Positions 1 through 8,792 of a DNA stretch of 64,000 bases are shown one piece after another. A program made the position numbers and the translations under genes. Position 1 is the stretch's first letter. The number at the start of each line of letters is the position of its first letter. Where the stretch lies: positions 310,001-374,000 of the forward strand of contig JAGYIR010000010.1 of assembly GCA_018402525.1 (NCBI GenBank), given 5' to 3'. Under the pieces are notes generated by a model. That model saw only the letters and a program-made list of their open reading frames with translations. It did no database searches and was not told where the DNA came from. The stretch comes from Crocinitomicaceae bacterium. GTDB lineage: Bacteria > Bacteroidota > Bacteroidia > Flavobacteriales_D > Crocinitomicaceae.

Positions 1-1
1 G

Positions 2-289
2 AAAACAGAAATTTATGGAATTACGAATCAAATCCGACGGTGTGCAGTCTCCATTCCCTCAAATATTGCAGAAGGAGCAGCCAGAAACTATTCCAAAGAA
101 AAAATTCAATTTTATCATTATGCCCTTGGTTCAGCTTCAGAATTGGATGCTCAAATAGAAATATCATTACATTTGAACTTCTTAAACGAATCTGATTACA
201 ACCGCATCAATCGTCAATTGGATTCAGTTTCGAAAATGCTGATGGGATTATTAAAATACGAAAAAGCCAAATTAAATGATAAAAAATAA
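2..289 (+). CDS. four-helix-bundle (S23/IVP-type) protein, 5' end cut off
   Basis: The frame is open from base 2 to a TAA at 287-289 and gives 95 residues, so the start lies outside the window. The reading contains IPSNIAEGAARNYSKE and YHYALGSASELDAQIEI, the signature of the small four-helix-bundle family first described as proteins encoded by 23S rRNA intervening sequences (S23/IVP) and related to the Avd protein of diversity-generating retroelements. No rRNA or retroelement is present here. In many Bacteroidota such genes sit as single inserts within polysaccharide loci, as this one does. Its molecular role is not established. The family call is confident, a function is not. Confidence 0.8.
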   Translation, partial: KTEIYGITNQIRRCAVSIPSNIAEGAARNYSKEKIQFYHYALGSASELDAQIEISLHLNFLNESDYNRINRQLDSVSKMLMGLLKYEKAKLNDKK

Positions 290-300
290 AACCACACCAA

Positions 301-420
301 CCAGTCCCCAAAAACTAATCCCTAGTCACTATAAAGCAGTCACTAAAACCAATCCCTAGTCCCCAAAAACTAGTCACTATAAACTAATCCCTAGTCACTA
401 TAAACCAGTCACTAAACAAA
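301..420. repeat. degenerate short-repeat tract (CTAATCCCTAGTCACTATAAA)
   Basis: Between the four-helix-bundle gene and the HisF-like gene lies a 120-bp tract built almost entirely from reshuffled words: CCAGTC, CCCAAAAACTA, ATCCCTAGTC and CACTATAAA. The 21-mer starting CTAATCCCTAG is perfectly repeated at 315-335 and 384-404. There is no open frame of note. The tract ends six bases before the next start codon, so it forms the leader of the HisF-like gene. Its role is unknown. Confidence 0.8.
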
Positions 421-425
421 AAAAA

Positions 426-1185
426 ATGTTCCGCCCCAGAATAATCCCCGTATTGCTATTAAAGAACGATGGACTTGCTAAATCGATTCAATTTAAGTCA
501 CACAATTACATCGGAGATCCTATCAACGCTGTAAAAATTTTTAATGATTTGCGTGCGGATGAACTGGTTTTCTTGGACATTGATGCGAGTAGAACTGGAA
601 GACTGATTTCGCTCGATTTTGTCAAAGATGTAGGGGAAGAAGCCAACATGCCCTTCGCTGTCGGTGGTGGAATTCGCTCCCTTGAGGACATCCATGCCAT
701 CATTAGCGCAGGAGCGGAGAAGGTAGTTATTGGTAGCGCTGCGGTTGCAAATCCAACCTTTATTCGTGAAGCTGCTGATGCCTTTGGGTCTTCGACCATT
801 TGTGTGTGCATGGATGTAAAGAGAAAATACTTTAGTGGACAAAAAGTATGGACACTGAATGGAACGAAGGCGTCGTCCTATTCGCCAGTCGAGTTTGCTG
901 TACGTATGGAACAACAAGGCGCTGGTGAACTAATTGTACAATCCATAGAACGAGACGGAACGATGCAAGGATATGACATTGACTTAGTAAAATCTATTTC
1001 AGAAGCAGTGTCCATTCCAGTTGTTGCGCTTGGTGGCGCAGGAAGAATGGAACACCTCAAAGGAAGTCTACCATAAGGGGTTTGCGAATGGATTGGCATC
1101 AGGTAGCTTTTTCGTTTACCAAGGCGAAAAACGAGGGGTATTGATTAGCTATCCCGAAAAGAAGGAACTGCGATTTGATCAATAA
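426..1185 (+). pseudogene. wbuZ: HisF-like acetamidino-sugar protein (WbuZ type), frameshifted
   Basis: This is a TIM-barrel protein of the HisF superfamily in the branch that works with WbuX and a HisH-like glutaminase to turn an N-acetyl sugar into an acetamidino sugar for surface glycans. The beginning RIIPVLLLKNDGLAKS replaces the classical HisF beginning and is typical of the sugar-modification branch. The phosphate-loop stretch AVGGGIRSLEDI is present. The first frame stops at 1076 after GGAGRMEHLKGSLP. Dropping one G in the GG near 1060 restores the homologous ending EVYHKGFANGLASGSFFVY and runs to a TAA at 1183-1185, giving about 252 residues. The glutaminase partner is not in the window and may lie upstream. 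Whether the lesion is real or a consensus error cannot be told from the sequence. Confidence 0.8.
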
Positions 1186-1255
1186 GTGAAGGTTGAAATT
1201 GCCGTTTGAAAGGTTTTATTACTTTTGAGTCGGAAACCAACTTGAGTTATTCATA

Positions 1256-2388
1256 ATGCATCAGACAAACTATCAGCAATGTATGCGTTGTGTCATGGAC
1301 ACTACCGATCCAGAAATCGTTTTTGATGAGAAAGGGGTGTGTAATCTGTGTACGGAGTTTTTGGATAAGCGATCGAAACACAATTATCAAGGAGAAAAGA
1401 GTGCAACTGAGCTCAATGCACTGATTGAACAAATGAAACTTGTAGGAAAAGGCAAGGAGTACGATTGTGTTGTTGGTTTAAGTGGAGGGATTGACAGTTC
1501 TTACGTAGCTTATATTTTAAGCCAGCATGATTTGCGGGTTCTTGGAGTTCACTTGGACAATGGATGGAACTCTGAGGAGGCTGTTATGAACATCAAGAAT
1601 ATTGCGAAGAAGCTCAACATAGATTATGAAAGCTATGTGTTGAATTGGATTGAATTTAAAGACATACAACTTGCATTTTGAAAGCATCAGTACCGGAAGC
1701 AGAAACCCCCACAGACATCGCCATTCAAGCTTCATGGTATTACTTTACAAATAAATATGGTGTAAAGTATATTATCAGTGGAGGCAATTTTGCTACGGAG
1801 GGAATCCTTCCAAAGTTTTGGCATTACAATGCAAAGGACTTAAAGTATTTGAAGGCGATTCACAAGAAATTCGGAACGAAAACCATGCGACATATTCCTA
1901 CGTTTGGCTTTTTGAGAGAGATGTACCAAAAACTAGTTAAAAAAGTAAAGGTCATCTATGTGTTGAATTATGTTCCGTACAATAAATCCGAAGCAATGGA
2001 CTTTTTGGAGAAAGAGCTGAATTGGAAGTATTACGGGGGGAAGCACTACGAATCTAAGTACACAGGATTTATACAGTCCTACTACCTTTTTGAGAAGTTC
2101 GGTATTGATTATAGAAAAGCAACTTTATCCTCTCAAATTTGTCTGAACAAAGTGACCAGAGAGGAAGCTTTGAAAGAACTTGAGAAACCACCGTACAACA
2201 AGGAAGTTGCTGAAAAGGAAATGCAATACATTGCTAAAAAACTAGGAATAAGCATAGAAGAACTGCAAAAAATCATTGTGGCACCACCAAAATGGTATAC
2301 GGATTATCCGAACAATGAAAAACAGCTAGGATTCATCTATGACACCTATCGAAAACTCTTCAAAAAGGATAAATTGGCTAATTTTTAG
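1256..2388 (+). pseudogene. wbuX: N-acetyl sugar amidotransferase WbuX, frameshifted
   Basis: WbuX-family enzymes use ammonia from a HisH/HisF-like pair to amidinate an N-acetyl group on a nucleotide-linked or lipid-linked sugar. The N-terminal part (1256-1681) has two cysteine pairs (C9/C12 and C29/C32) and the PP-loop SGGIDSS near residues 76-82, which binds ATP. It stops at LNWIEFKDIQLAF. The remaining part (from 1678) begins KASVPEAETPTDIAI and continues the family without a gap. The two frames join if the TTTT run at about 1676-1679 had one more T, restoring AF-L-KASV and a protein of about 377 residues. Both halves are otherwise intact, so the lesion is a single missing base. The gene follows the HisF-like gene by about 70 bp, as expected for a shared operon. 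Confidence 0.82.
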
Positions 2389-2423
2389 TGGACATTGCTT
2401 ACCTTTATTGAATATTGTGATAA

Positions 2424-3293
2424 ATGAAAGCGAACCATACACATTGTTTAATTTGCACTTCTGATCAATTCGTTCCACTAGCTGGGTACGAAACTGCACA
2501 CTTGAATCAATGCAAGAAATGTGGGTTTGTTTTTTCAGGCGCCATTCCTACTCTAGAAGAACTAGAAGAACATTACAATCAGTACGGAAGGAATGATTAT
2601 TTATCGCCAATTACCATTAAACGCTACCACGAGTTGTTAGATAAAATGGAATCCTACAGAAGAACAGGAAGGCTATTGGATGTCGGTTGTGGTATCGGTT
2701 ACTTTTTGGAAGTTGCCAAGGAACGAGGATGGGAAGTTTACGGCACAGAATATACCGATGATGCGGTTACAATTTGCGAAAAGAAAGGTATTCACATGCA
2801 CAAGGGTCAACTGAACCCCGATAATTACTCTCCTGATTTTTTTGATGTCATTACATCTTTTGAGGTGATTGAACACATCAATAATCCTTTGGAAGAGTTG
2901 AATCGCTTTAAAAAACTACTTAGAACAGGTGGCTTGGTCTACGTGACTACGCCAAATTTCAATTCGCTCCTACGCTACCGACTCAAAGCCGCTTACAATG
3001 TCATTTGTTATCCAGAGCATTTAAGCTATTACACACCGAGAACCTTAAAAAAGGTATTTAAAAAAGTTGGCTTTAAACCCATTAAAATCCAATCAACAGG
3101 AATAAGTTTAACACGCTTAAGAACCAGTTCAGGAAAAAGCGACCAAGCATTTATTTCTTCCACTTCTGACGATGAAAAACTTAGAGACCAAATGGAAACG
3201 AAGTGGTACTTGCAATTTGCTAAGCGTTCTATCAACGGGTTTTTAACCCTTTTTGGCAAAGGGGATAGTTTGAAAGGGTGGTTTGTGAAGTGA
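2424..3293 (+). CDS. SAM-dependent methyltransferase with N-terminal zinc ribbon
   Basis: The protein has 289 residues. The N-terminus carries two CxxC pairs (C8/C11 and C30/C33, the latter in NQCKKCGFVF), a probable zinc site common in sugar- and lipid-tail methyltransferases. The Rossmann core follows: LLDVGCGIGYF at 84-94 binds S-adenosylmethionine, and DVITSFEVIEHINNPLEEL is the usual post-I/motif-IV segment. The C-terminal 90 residues are less conserved. It starts 35 bp after WbuX and is the last gene of the polysaccharide cluster, so glycan or sugar-precursor methylation is the likely role; the substrate is not evident. Confidence 0.8.
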   Translation: MKANHTHCLICTSDQFVPLAGYETAHLNQCKKCGFVFSGAIPTLEELEEHYNQYGRNDYLSPITIKRYHELLDKMESYRRTGRLLDVGCGIGYFLEVAKERGWEVYGTEYTDDAVTICEKKGIHMHKGQLNPDNYSPDFFDVITSFEVIEHINNPLEELNRFKKLLRTGGLVYVTTPNFNSLLRYRLKAAYNVICYPEHLSYYTPRTLKKVFKKVGFKPIKIQSTGISLTRLRTSSGKSDQAFISSTSDDEKLRDQMETKWYLQFAKRSINGFLTLFGKGDSLKGWFVK

Positions 3294-3828
3294 TGTTATT
3301 ACCCCTAATGCGCATCCAACCAATTATTCCCGCAAAAACAGTGGTTACAACCATAAAAATCCCTATATTTTAATAGTTTTTATGGGTCTAACCCTATAAT
3401 CGAATGTTTCAATCCCCCCAAAATCAATTCATTTAACCATGAATATTTAAAATTTGGTTTAAATTTTTCATGGAAATTTTACAAGCAGTTTGTATTTGTA
3501 AAGCGTTATAATTAACAATTATCTCCTATAAAATAAGCGGCATTGAAGATTCCTTTTGGTAAATTTCCTCGATAGAATTCCAAGCATTGTATTGTGGTTT
3601 ATAGCACATAAAATTAAAGACACGCGCTCAACTAAAATTTATTAACGTATTGTTAATCAATATATTACATGAAAAATTGGGACGTTCAGGTATGCATAAT
3701 TCTAGCTATTCCATAGCACAAGTACGGGTAGTGTATAGATAGAGTATGGATAGTGTATGAAAATAGAATGATACCACAACGCTTTTCTATTTTTTTAGGA
3801 GTGCAAGAGTTATTCTCGACTTTAATCC
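3294..3828. other. AT-rich intergenic spacer with hairpins, no gene seen
   Basis: No credible coding frame was found in these 535 bp between the convergent methyltransferase and polA genes. The spacer holds a 25-bp copy of the polA end (3303-3327), a 9-bp inverted repeat CCATAAAAA/TTTTTATGG (3351-3359 and 3377-3385), and a longer imperfect AT hairpin bounded by CCATGA and TCATGG (3437-3473). Near 3727-3758 there are imperfect copies of a GTATGGATAGT-like word. Either hairpin could end transcription from one side, but neither has a clean T-tract. Confidence 0.6.
3303..3327. repeat. 25-bp direct copy of the polA 3' end
   Basis: The 25 bases from 3303 (core TGCGCATCCAACCAATTAT) are identical to 3827-3851, which encode the last residues and stop codon of polA on the minus strand (NWLDAH-stop). 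The two copies are 524 bp apart in direct orientation. Homology decays just beyond both ends. It looks like a target-site or attachment-site duplication, or the leftover of an old polA end. Confidence 0.8.
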
Positions 3829-6633
3829 CTAATGCGCATCCAACCAATTATCCGCCACCTCAATTTCTACTTCCATCGGGACGGCTAGTTGAACCGCAGC
3901 TTCCATTTCTTTCTGAACAAGTGCTTTCATCTGGTCGAGTTCACTTTCGTGGACATCAAACACCAATTCATCATGCACTTGAAGCAACAATTTGGATTTC
4001 ACATTCGCTTTAACCATCGCATTATGGACGCGAATCATTGCCAATTTAATGACATCGGCAGCAGAACCCTGAATAGGCGCGTTGACAGCATTTCGCTCGG
4101 CAAATCCACGTACCACTGCATTCGCTGAGTTGATGTCCGCTAAATAACGTCGGCGCTGCATGATCGTTTCCACGTAACCTTTTTCACGTGCACTTGCAAT
4201 CGCACCGTCCATGTAACCTTTAATCGTTGGGTACTGCTCAAAATAACTGTCGATGATTTGTTTCGCTTCGGTGCGTGAAATATTGAGGTTTTGTGCCAAT
4301 CCAAAGGCCGATTGTCCGTAAATGATTCCAAAATTGACCGCTTTTGCTGAACTTCGTTGGTCGCGTGTGACTTCTTCCAACGGTACATTAAACACCTTCG
4401 ATGCGGTAGCTGCGTGAATGTCCTGACCATTTCTGAAAGCTTCAATCATGTTTTTATCTTCACTCAACGCTGCAATGATGCGCAATTCAATCTGAGAGTA
4501 ATCTGCCGCCATTAACTTAAAGTCTTTTCCGCGGGAAATAAATGCGCGTCGAATTTCTCGTCCTTTTTCAGAACGGATAGGAATGTTTTGAAGGTTGGGA
4601 TTGTTTGAACTCAATCGTCCCGTAGCTGCAACTGCCTGCATGTAATTCGTGTGAATGCGCCCATCAACAGGGTCCATCATCGTGGGAAGCGGATCGACAT
4701 ACGTATTTTTCAATTTACGCAATTGGCGGTAATCCAAAATCAATTCAATAATGGGGTGGGCATGCTTCAATTTCTGAAGGACATCTTCTCCTGTGGCGTA
4801 CTGTCCCGTTTTGGTTTTCTTCGCCTTAGAAATGATTTGCAGATGATCAAAAAGTACTTCTCCCAGTTGTTTCGGAGAATCAATGTTGAAGTCCATTCCC
4901 GCTTCTTTCTTTATGGCGGTCTCCAACTCGTCGAGTGTTTTCCCTAATTCTTCCGAATAGACTTTCAATCCTTCCGCATCGATGGTGATACCCTCTTGTT
5001 CCATGCTTTTCAGCACTTCAACCAGTGGCATTTCCATGTTGTAGAACAATTCTTTCAAATGCTCTTTTTGTACCTCTGGTTCGAAGATTTGCTTCAGTTG
5101 AAAGGTGATATCGGCATCTTCACAAGCATAATCGTACACCTCTTCAGGTGTCAATTCCGACATGTTTTTCTGGTTCTTTCCTTTTTTACCAAGCAATTCA
5201 GTAATTGATACGGGTTGGTAATTCAAGTAAAATTCAGAAAGGAAATCCATGCTGTGTTTTGAATCCGCGTTGATCAAATAATGCGCAATCATGGTATCAA
5301 ACGTGGGAGCTGCGACCTGCACACCGTAACGGTTGATGACCTTTATGTCGAACTTAATGTTGTGCGCAATTTTTTCAATGGTAGTCGATTCAAAAAACGG
5401 ACGAAACTCCTCTACAATCTTTTTGGCGTCTTCAAAATTGGCTGGCGTCGCAACGTAAAATGCTTCTCTCGCTTTGTACGAGAAAGACATTCCAACCAAA
5501 TTGGCGTGTAACGGTTCAATGTTATCCGTTTCTGTATCGAAGCAAACCGAGGATTGTTTAAGTAATAATTCCAATAATTCTTTGCGCTCTTCAGGTCGTG
5601 TAATGAGATGATAACTCGGTTTTTCCGTCGCCAATGTTTTGTAGGTCGATGTCTCACTCGGAGTTTGTTCTTCCACCAAACTTTGCGTGCTGAACAAGTC
5701 CATTTGTGCGCCTGGTTCGCTGGTTTGTTGTCCCACCACAATTTCTTCTCCCAACACACGTCGTGCAAGGTTGCGAAATTCCAGTTCCGTAAAAATGGCA
5801 CGAATTTTTTCTGGATCGCTGTCACACATCAACAGGTTTTCTTCGTCCAAATCGATGTCAATGTCTAAAATAATCGTAGCAAGTGATTTCGACATCAATC
5901 CTTGTTCTGCGAATGTTTCAATGTTTTCCCTTTGTTTTCCTTTCAACTCGTGTGCGTTGGCGATAATGCCTTCTACTGAACCGTAGTCTTTCAATAATTT
6001 AGAAGCTGTTTTGGGTCCAATACCTGGAATTCCCGGAATATTATCTGCTGCATCGCCTTGTAAACCAAGGACATCAATCACTTGAGAAACATTATCGATG
6101 TCAAATTTCTCACAAACTTCTTTCACGCCCCACACTTCAGCAGGTCCACCACCACGTCCCGGTCGGAACATAAAAATATTTTCACTGACCAACTGACCGA
6201 AATCTTTGTCAGGAGTCATCATATAGGTTTTGTATCCCTTTTGCTCTGCTTTTTTCGCCAAGGTTCCGATTACGTCATCTGCTTCAAATCCGTTGACTTG
6301 AATCATCGGCACATTAAATGCACGCACAATTTCCTTGATGGGTTCAATCATCGTTGTAATTCCTTCTGGCGTCTCTTCACGGTGCGCTTTGTATGCTTCA
6401 AATTCTTCTCGTCTTGAAACCGAACCGCCTGGAGGATCAAACACGACCGCCAAATGCGTCGGTTTTTCATTCTTGATGACATCGATCAATGCGTTTGTAA
6501 AACCAAACGCTGCAGAGGTATTCAACCCTTGCGAATTCACCCGTGGATTTTTAGCGAAGGCAAAGTAAGCACGGAAAATAAGTGCATACGCATCAATGAG
6601 AAATAGTTTTTTATCGTGTTCAGGCGAAATCAT
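3829..6633 (-). CDS. polA: DNA polymerase I
   Basis: This 934-residue enzyme fills gaps and removes RNA primers. It shows all three modules: an N-terminal 5'-3' exonuclease (starting KKLFLIDAYALIFRAYFAF, with NGFEADDVIGTLAKKAE and GIPGIGPKTASKLL), a 3'-5' proofreading domain with the acidic motif FDTETDN (D366 and E368), and the polymerase core with motif A DYSQIELR (D711), motif B KAVNFGIIYG and motif C VHDELVFDV (D888). The proofreading acidic pair is retained, unlike in Taq. An in-frame ATG exists 57 codons upstream at 6804, but that extension is unrelated to the family and crosses a repeat, so the start at 6633 (MISPEHDKK) is preferred. Confidence 0.97.
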   Translation of the reverse strand: MISPEHDKKLFLIDAYALIFRAYFAFAKNPRVNSQGLNTSAAFGFTNALIDVIKNEKPTHLAVVFDPPGGSVSRREEFEAYKAHREETPEGITTMIEPIKEIVRAFNVPMIQVNGFEADDVIGTLAKKAEQKGYKTYMMTPDKDFGQLVSENIFMFRPGRGGGPAEVWGVKEVCEKFDIDNVSQVIDVLGLQGDAADNIPGIPGIGPKTASKLLKDYGSVEGIIANAHELKGKQRENIETFAEQGLMSKSLATIILDIDIDLDEENLLMCDSDPEKIRAIFTELEFRNLARRVLGEEIVVGQQTSEPGAQMDLFSTQSLVEEQTPSETSTYKTLATEKPSYHLITRPEERKELLELLLKQSSVCFDTETDNIEPLHANLVGMSFSYKAREAFYVATPANFEDAKKIVEEFRPFFESTTIEKIAHNIKFDIKVINRYGVQVAAPTFDTMIAHYLINADSKHSMDFLSEFYLNYQPVSITELLGKKGKNQKNMSELTPEEVYDYACEDADITFQLKQIFEPEVQKEHLKELFYNMEMPLVEVLKSMEQEGITIDAEGLKVYSEELGKTLDELETAIKKEAGMDFNIDSPKQLGEVLFDHLQIISKAKKTKTGQYATGEDVLQKLKHAHPIIELILDYRQLRKLKNTYVDPLPTMMDPVDGRIHTNYMQAVAATGRLSSNNPNLQNIPIRSEKGREIRRAFISRGKDFKLMAADYSQIELRIIAALSEDKNMIEAFRNGQDIHAATASKVFNVPLEEVTRDQRSSAKAVNFGIIYGQSAFGLAQNLNISRTEAKQIIDSYFEQYPTIKGYMDGAIASAREKGYVETIMQRRRYLADINSANAVVRGFAERNAVNAPIQGSAADVIKLAMIRVHNAMVKANVKSKLLLQVHDELVFDVHESELDQMKALVQKEMEAAVQLAVPMEVEIEVADNWLDAH

Positions 6634-6749
6634 ACGGCGAGTTTTGTTGTTGGGGACTAAATTAATAAAATCTTGTGGTTGGTAGTTCCTTGTCTGACGC
6701 AAGAAAGGAAAGTTTATTGTTTTACCGAGGCATCTCTCATCTCGACATT

Positions 6750-6853
6750 TCGACAGGCTCAACGTCCGAAGCTCGATGTCCGATGCTTGATGACCGAGTA
6801 TCAACGTGAGAAATGTCCCAATGTTAGCAAAAAGTGGATGCCGAGCCTGTCGA
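6750..6853. repeat. REP-like inverted repeat (TCGACAGGCTC)
   Basis: In the polA/cystathionine-gene spacer, TCGACAGGCTC (6750-6760) is the perfect reverse complement of GAGCCTGTCGA (6843-6853). The 82 bp between them contain further partial copies of the words GAAGCTCGATG and GATGCTTGATG. The motif resembles short palindromic repeats scattered in intergenic regions of many Bacteroidota. No coding potential was seen. Confidence 0.65.
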
Positions 6854-6900
6854 GGTAGGAACTTTTTAGTATCTGAACCAATATCTCCCTATATCTTTAC

Positions 6901-6908
6901 TACATTTG
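6901..6908 (+). promoter_or_regulatory. putative -7 element TACATTTG
   Basis: TACATTTG fits the Bacteroidota -7 consensus TAnnTTTG and lies 33 bp before the ATG at 6941. I see no clear TTTG -33 element at the usual distance, so this is a moderate prediction for the 6941-9487 gene run. Confidence 0.45.
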
Positions 6909-6940
6909 TCCAAAGCATTCATTAAAAAAAACAAAACAAT

Positions 6941-8080
6941 ATGAAGTTCGGAACAAAAGCCATTCATGCAGGAGTTCATCCAGACGAAACAACTGGAGCC
7001 ATCATGACCCCCATTTATCAAACATCTACATACGTGCAAGAAGCACCTGGAGTTAACAAGGGGTACGGTTATGCACGTGGGAAAAATCCAACGCGCGAAG
7101 CACTTCAAGACAGTATTGCGGCGTTGGAGAATGGAAAGCATTGTGTATGTTTTAGCAGCGGTGTGGCAGCAACGGATGCCGTATTGAAAATGTTAAGTCC
7201 GGGAGATGAGGTCATCACAGGAGATGATTTATACGGTGGAACGTACCGTTTATTCACAAAAATTTACGAGAAGTTTGGCATTAAATTCCGTTTTATCGAT
7301 TTAACGAATGCGGAAAACATTCACGCACATATCAACGAGAATACAAAACTGATTTGGGCGGAGACTCCAACCAATCCAACCATGCAAATCATCGATATTG
7401 CTGCATGCGCTGCGATTGCAAAGAAACATAACCTTACGATGGTTGCTGATAATACATTTGCATCACCGTATTTACAAAACCCGTTGGAATTGGGTGCAGA
7501 TATCGTTATGCACTCGGTAACAAAATACATTGGCGGTCACTCGGACGTAGTCATGGGAGCGCTAATTACCAACGATCCAGCGATTCACGAACAATTGTAC
7601 TTCATCCTGAACAGCTCTGGAGCAAACCCTGGTCCGATGGATTCATTTTTGGTGTTGAGAGGAATCAAAACCTTGCATTTGAGAATGGAAAGACATTGTT
7701 ACAATGGTAGACTTGTCGCTGAATTTTTAAAGAATCATCCAAAGGTTGAAAAAGTCTACTGGCCAGGATTTCCTGAGCACCCGAATCACGAAATTGCTAA
7801 GAAACAAATGAAGGATTTTGGCGGAATGATTTCGATAGTGTTAAAAGATAAGAGCATAGAAAACACCTACAAAATTGCATCGTCCTTTAAAGTTTTCTCA
7901 CTGGCGGAATCCTTGGGTGGAGTTGAATCATTGATCAATCACCCCGCAACGATGACGCATGGATCTATTCCAAAGGAAATCAGAGAAAATGTAGGAGTTG
8001 TAGATAATTTATTACGTTTGAGTGTTGGGGTTGAAGATGTAGAAGACATTATTGAAGACTTGACACAAGCGCTGGCATAA
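6941..8080 (+). CDS. cystathionine gamma-synthase/beta-lyase family PLP enzyme
   Basis: This 379-residue protein belongs to the Cys/Met-metabolism PLP-dependent enzymes (transsulfuration). The opening GTKAIHAGVHPDETTGAI, the substrate-site stretch YGYARGKNPTREALQ and the PLP lysine in HSVTKYIGGHSD (K195) are all present, as is the C-terminal SLGGVESLINHPATMTH. Members act as cystathionine gamma-synthase, gamma-lyase or beta-lyase, or use O-acetylhomoserine; the sequence alone does not settle which. It is followed 10 bp later by the TrkA-like gene in the same direction, probably by co-transcription rather than shared function. Confidence 0.9.
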   Translation: MKFGTKAIHAGVHPDETTGAIMTPIYQTSTYVQEAPGVNKGYGYARGKNPTREALQDSIAALENGKHCVCFSSGVAATDAVLKMLSPGDEVITGDDLYGGTYRLFTKIYEKFGIKFRFIDLTNAENIHAHINENTKLIWAETPTNPTMQIIDIAACAAIAKKHNLTMVADNTFASPYLQNPLELGADIVMHSVTKYIGGHSDVVMGALITNDPAIHEQLYFILNSSGANPGPMDSFLVLRGIKTLHLRMERHCYNGRLVAEFLKNHPKVEKVYWPGFPEHPNHEIAKKQMKDFGGMISIVLKDKSIENTYKIASSFKVFSLAESLGGVESLINHPATMTHGSIPKEIRENVGVVDNLLRLSVGVEDVEDIIEDLTQALA

Positions 8081-8090
8081 TTAACTCAAG

Positions 8091-8792
8091 ATGATATATA
8101 GTAAGTTCGCAGTTATTGGAGTAGGTCGATACGGAGCAACAATTGCTCGAAGAATCGCCGAAAGAGGAGCACAAGTGTTTGCGTTTGATCCCGATGAGGA
8201 AAAAATTGAAGGCATTAAGGACGACGTTGCTTTTGCGGTGACCTTGGATGCAACAGATATTCGCGCTTTGAAAAGTCAAAACTTGGAGGAAATGGACGCT
8301 GCAGTTGTGGCGATTGGTGAAAATTTTGAAGCGACCGTGTTGACGTGTGTTCATTTAATGGACATAGGCGTAAAGCGAATAATTGCGCGAGCGAGTGGAG
8401 ATCATCAACGATTAATTTTGGAAAAAATTGGCATCACAGAGATCTTAACCCCTGAGAACGAGGTAGCCTATGTGGTCCGTGAAAAATTATTGAATCCAAA
8501 TATCGTTTCGTTCTTGCAGTTACCTGATGACCATGAAATTGCCGAAATTAGAGCACCAAAAGGAATCATTGGAAGGTCAATTGACTCCATCGGATTCCGA
8601 AATAAGTACGAAATAACGTTAATTACGATCAAACGTGAGTACAACATTACTAAAAACAGCGAAGATTGTGTGGAAACACACATCATAGGTGTTCCGAAAA
8701 GCGATATTGAAATCAAGGAAAAAGACACGTTGGTCATTTTTGGTGCAGCAAAAAGCGTTGAGCGATTTATTGAAATCAACGAATCATTATAG
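8091..8792 (+). CDS. TrkA/KtrA-type potassium uptake regulatory subunit
   Basis: The protein has 233 residues with the RCK layout: an N-terminal Rossmann fold opening VIGVGRYGATIARRIAERG (a GxGxxG nucleotide site) with the acidic FDPDEEKIE end of strand 2, and a C-terminal RCK_C domain (about 135-230). Single-RCK proteins of this size (KtrA type) form an octameric ring that gates a KtrB/TrkH membrane channel in response to ATP/ADP or NAD(H). No channel subunit is encoded in this window, so the partner must be elsewhere. The stop codon overlaps the next gene's GTG start by one base. Confidence 0.88.
   Translation: MIYSKFAVIGVGRYGATIARRIAERGAQVFAFDPDEEKIEGIKDDVAFAVTLDATDIRALKSQNLEEMDAAVVAIGENFEATVLTCVHLMDIGVKRIIARASGDHQRLILEKIGITEILTPENEVAYVVREKLLNPNIVSFLQLPDDHEIAEIRAPKGIIGRSIDSIGFRNKYEITLITIKREYNITKNSEDCVETHIIGVPKSDIEIKEKDTLVIFGAAKSVERFIEINESL

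Noticed and set aside
2-289. Diversity-generating retroelement (Avd homologue)
   Set aside because: No reverse transcriptase, template repeat or variable repeat is visible in the window; S23-type proteins without these are common.
1256-2388. Programmed ribosomal frameshift in wbuX or the HisF-like gene
   Set aside because: Neither site has a canonical slippery heptamer with a downstream structure, and such control is not known in these families.
6634-6804. N-terminal extension of polA by 57 residues
   Set aside because: The extension overlaps the REP-like element, has no similarity to the family and the internal ATG at 6633 gives the normal N-terminus.
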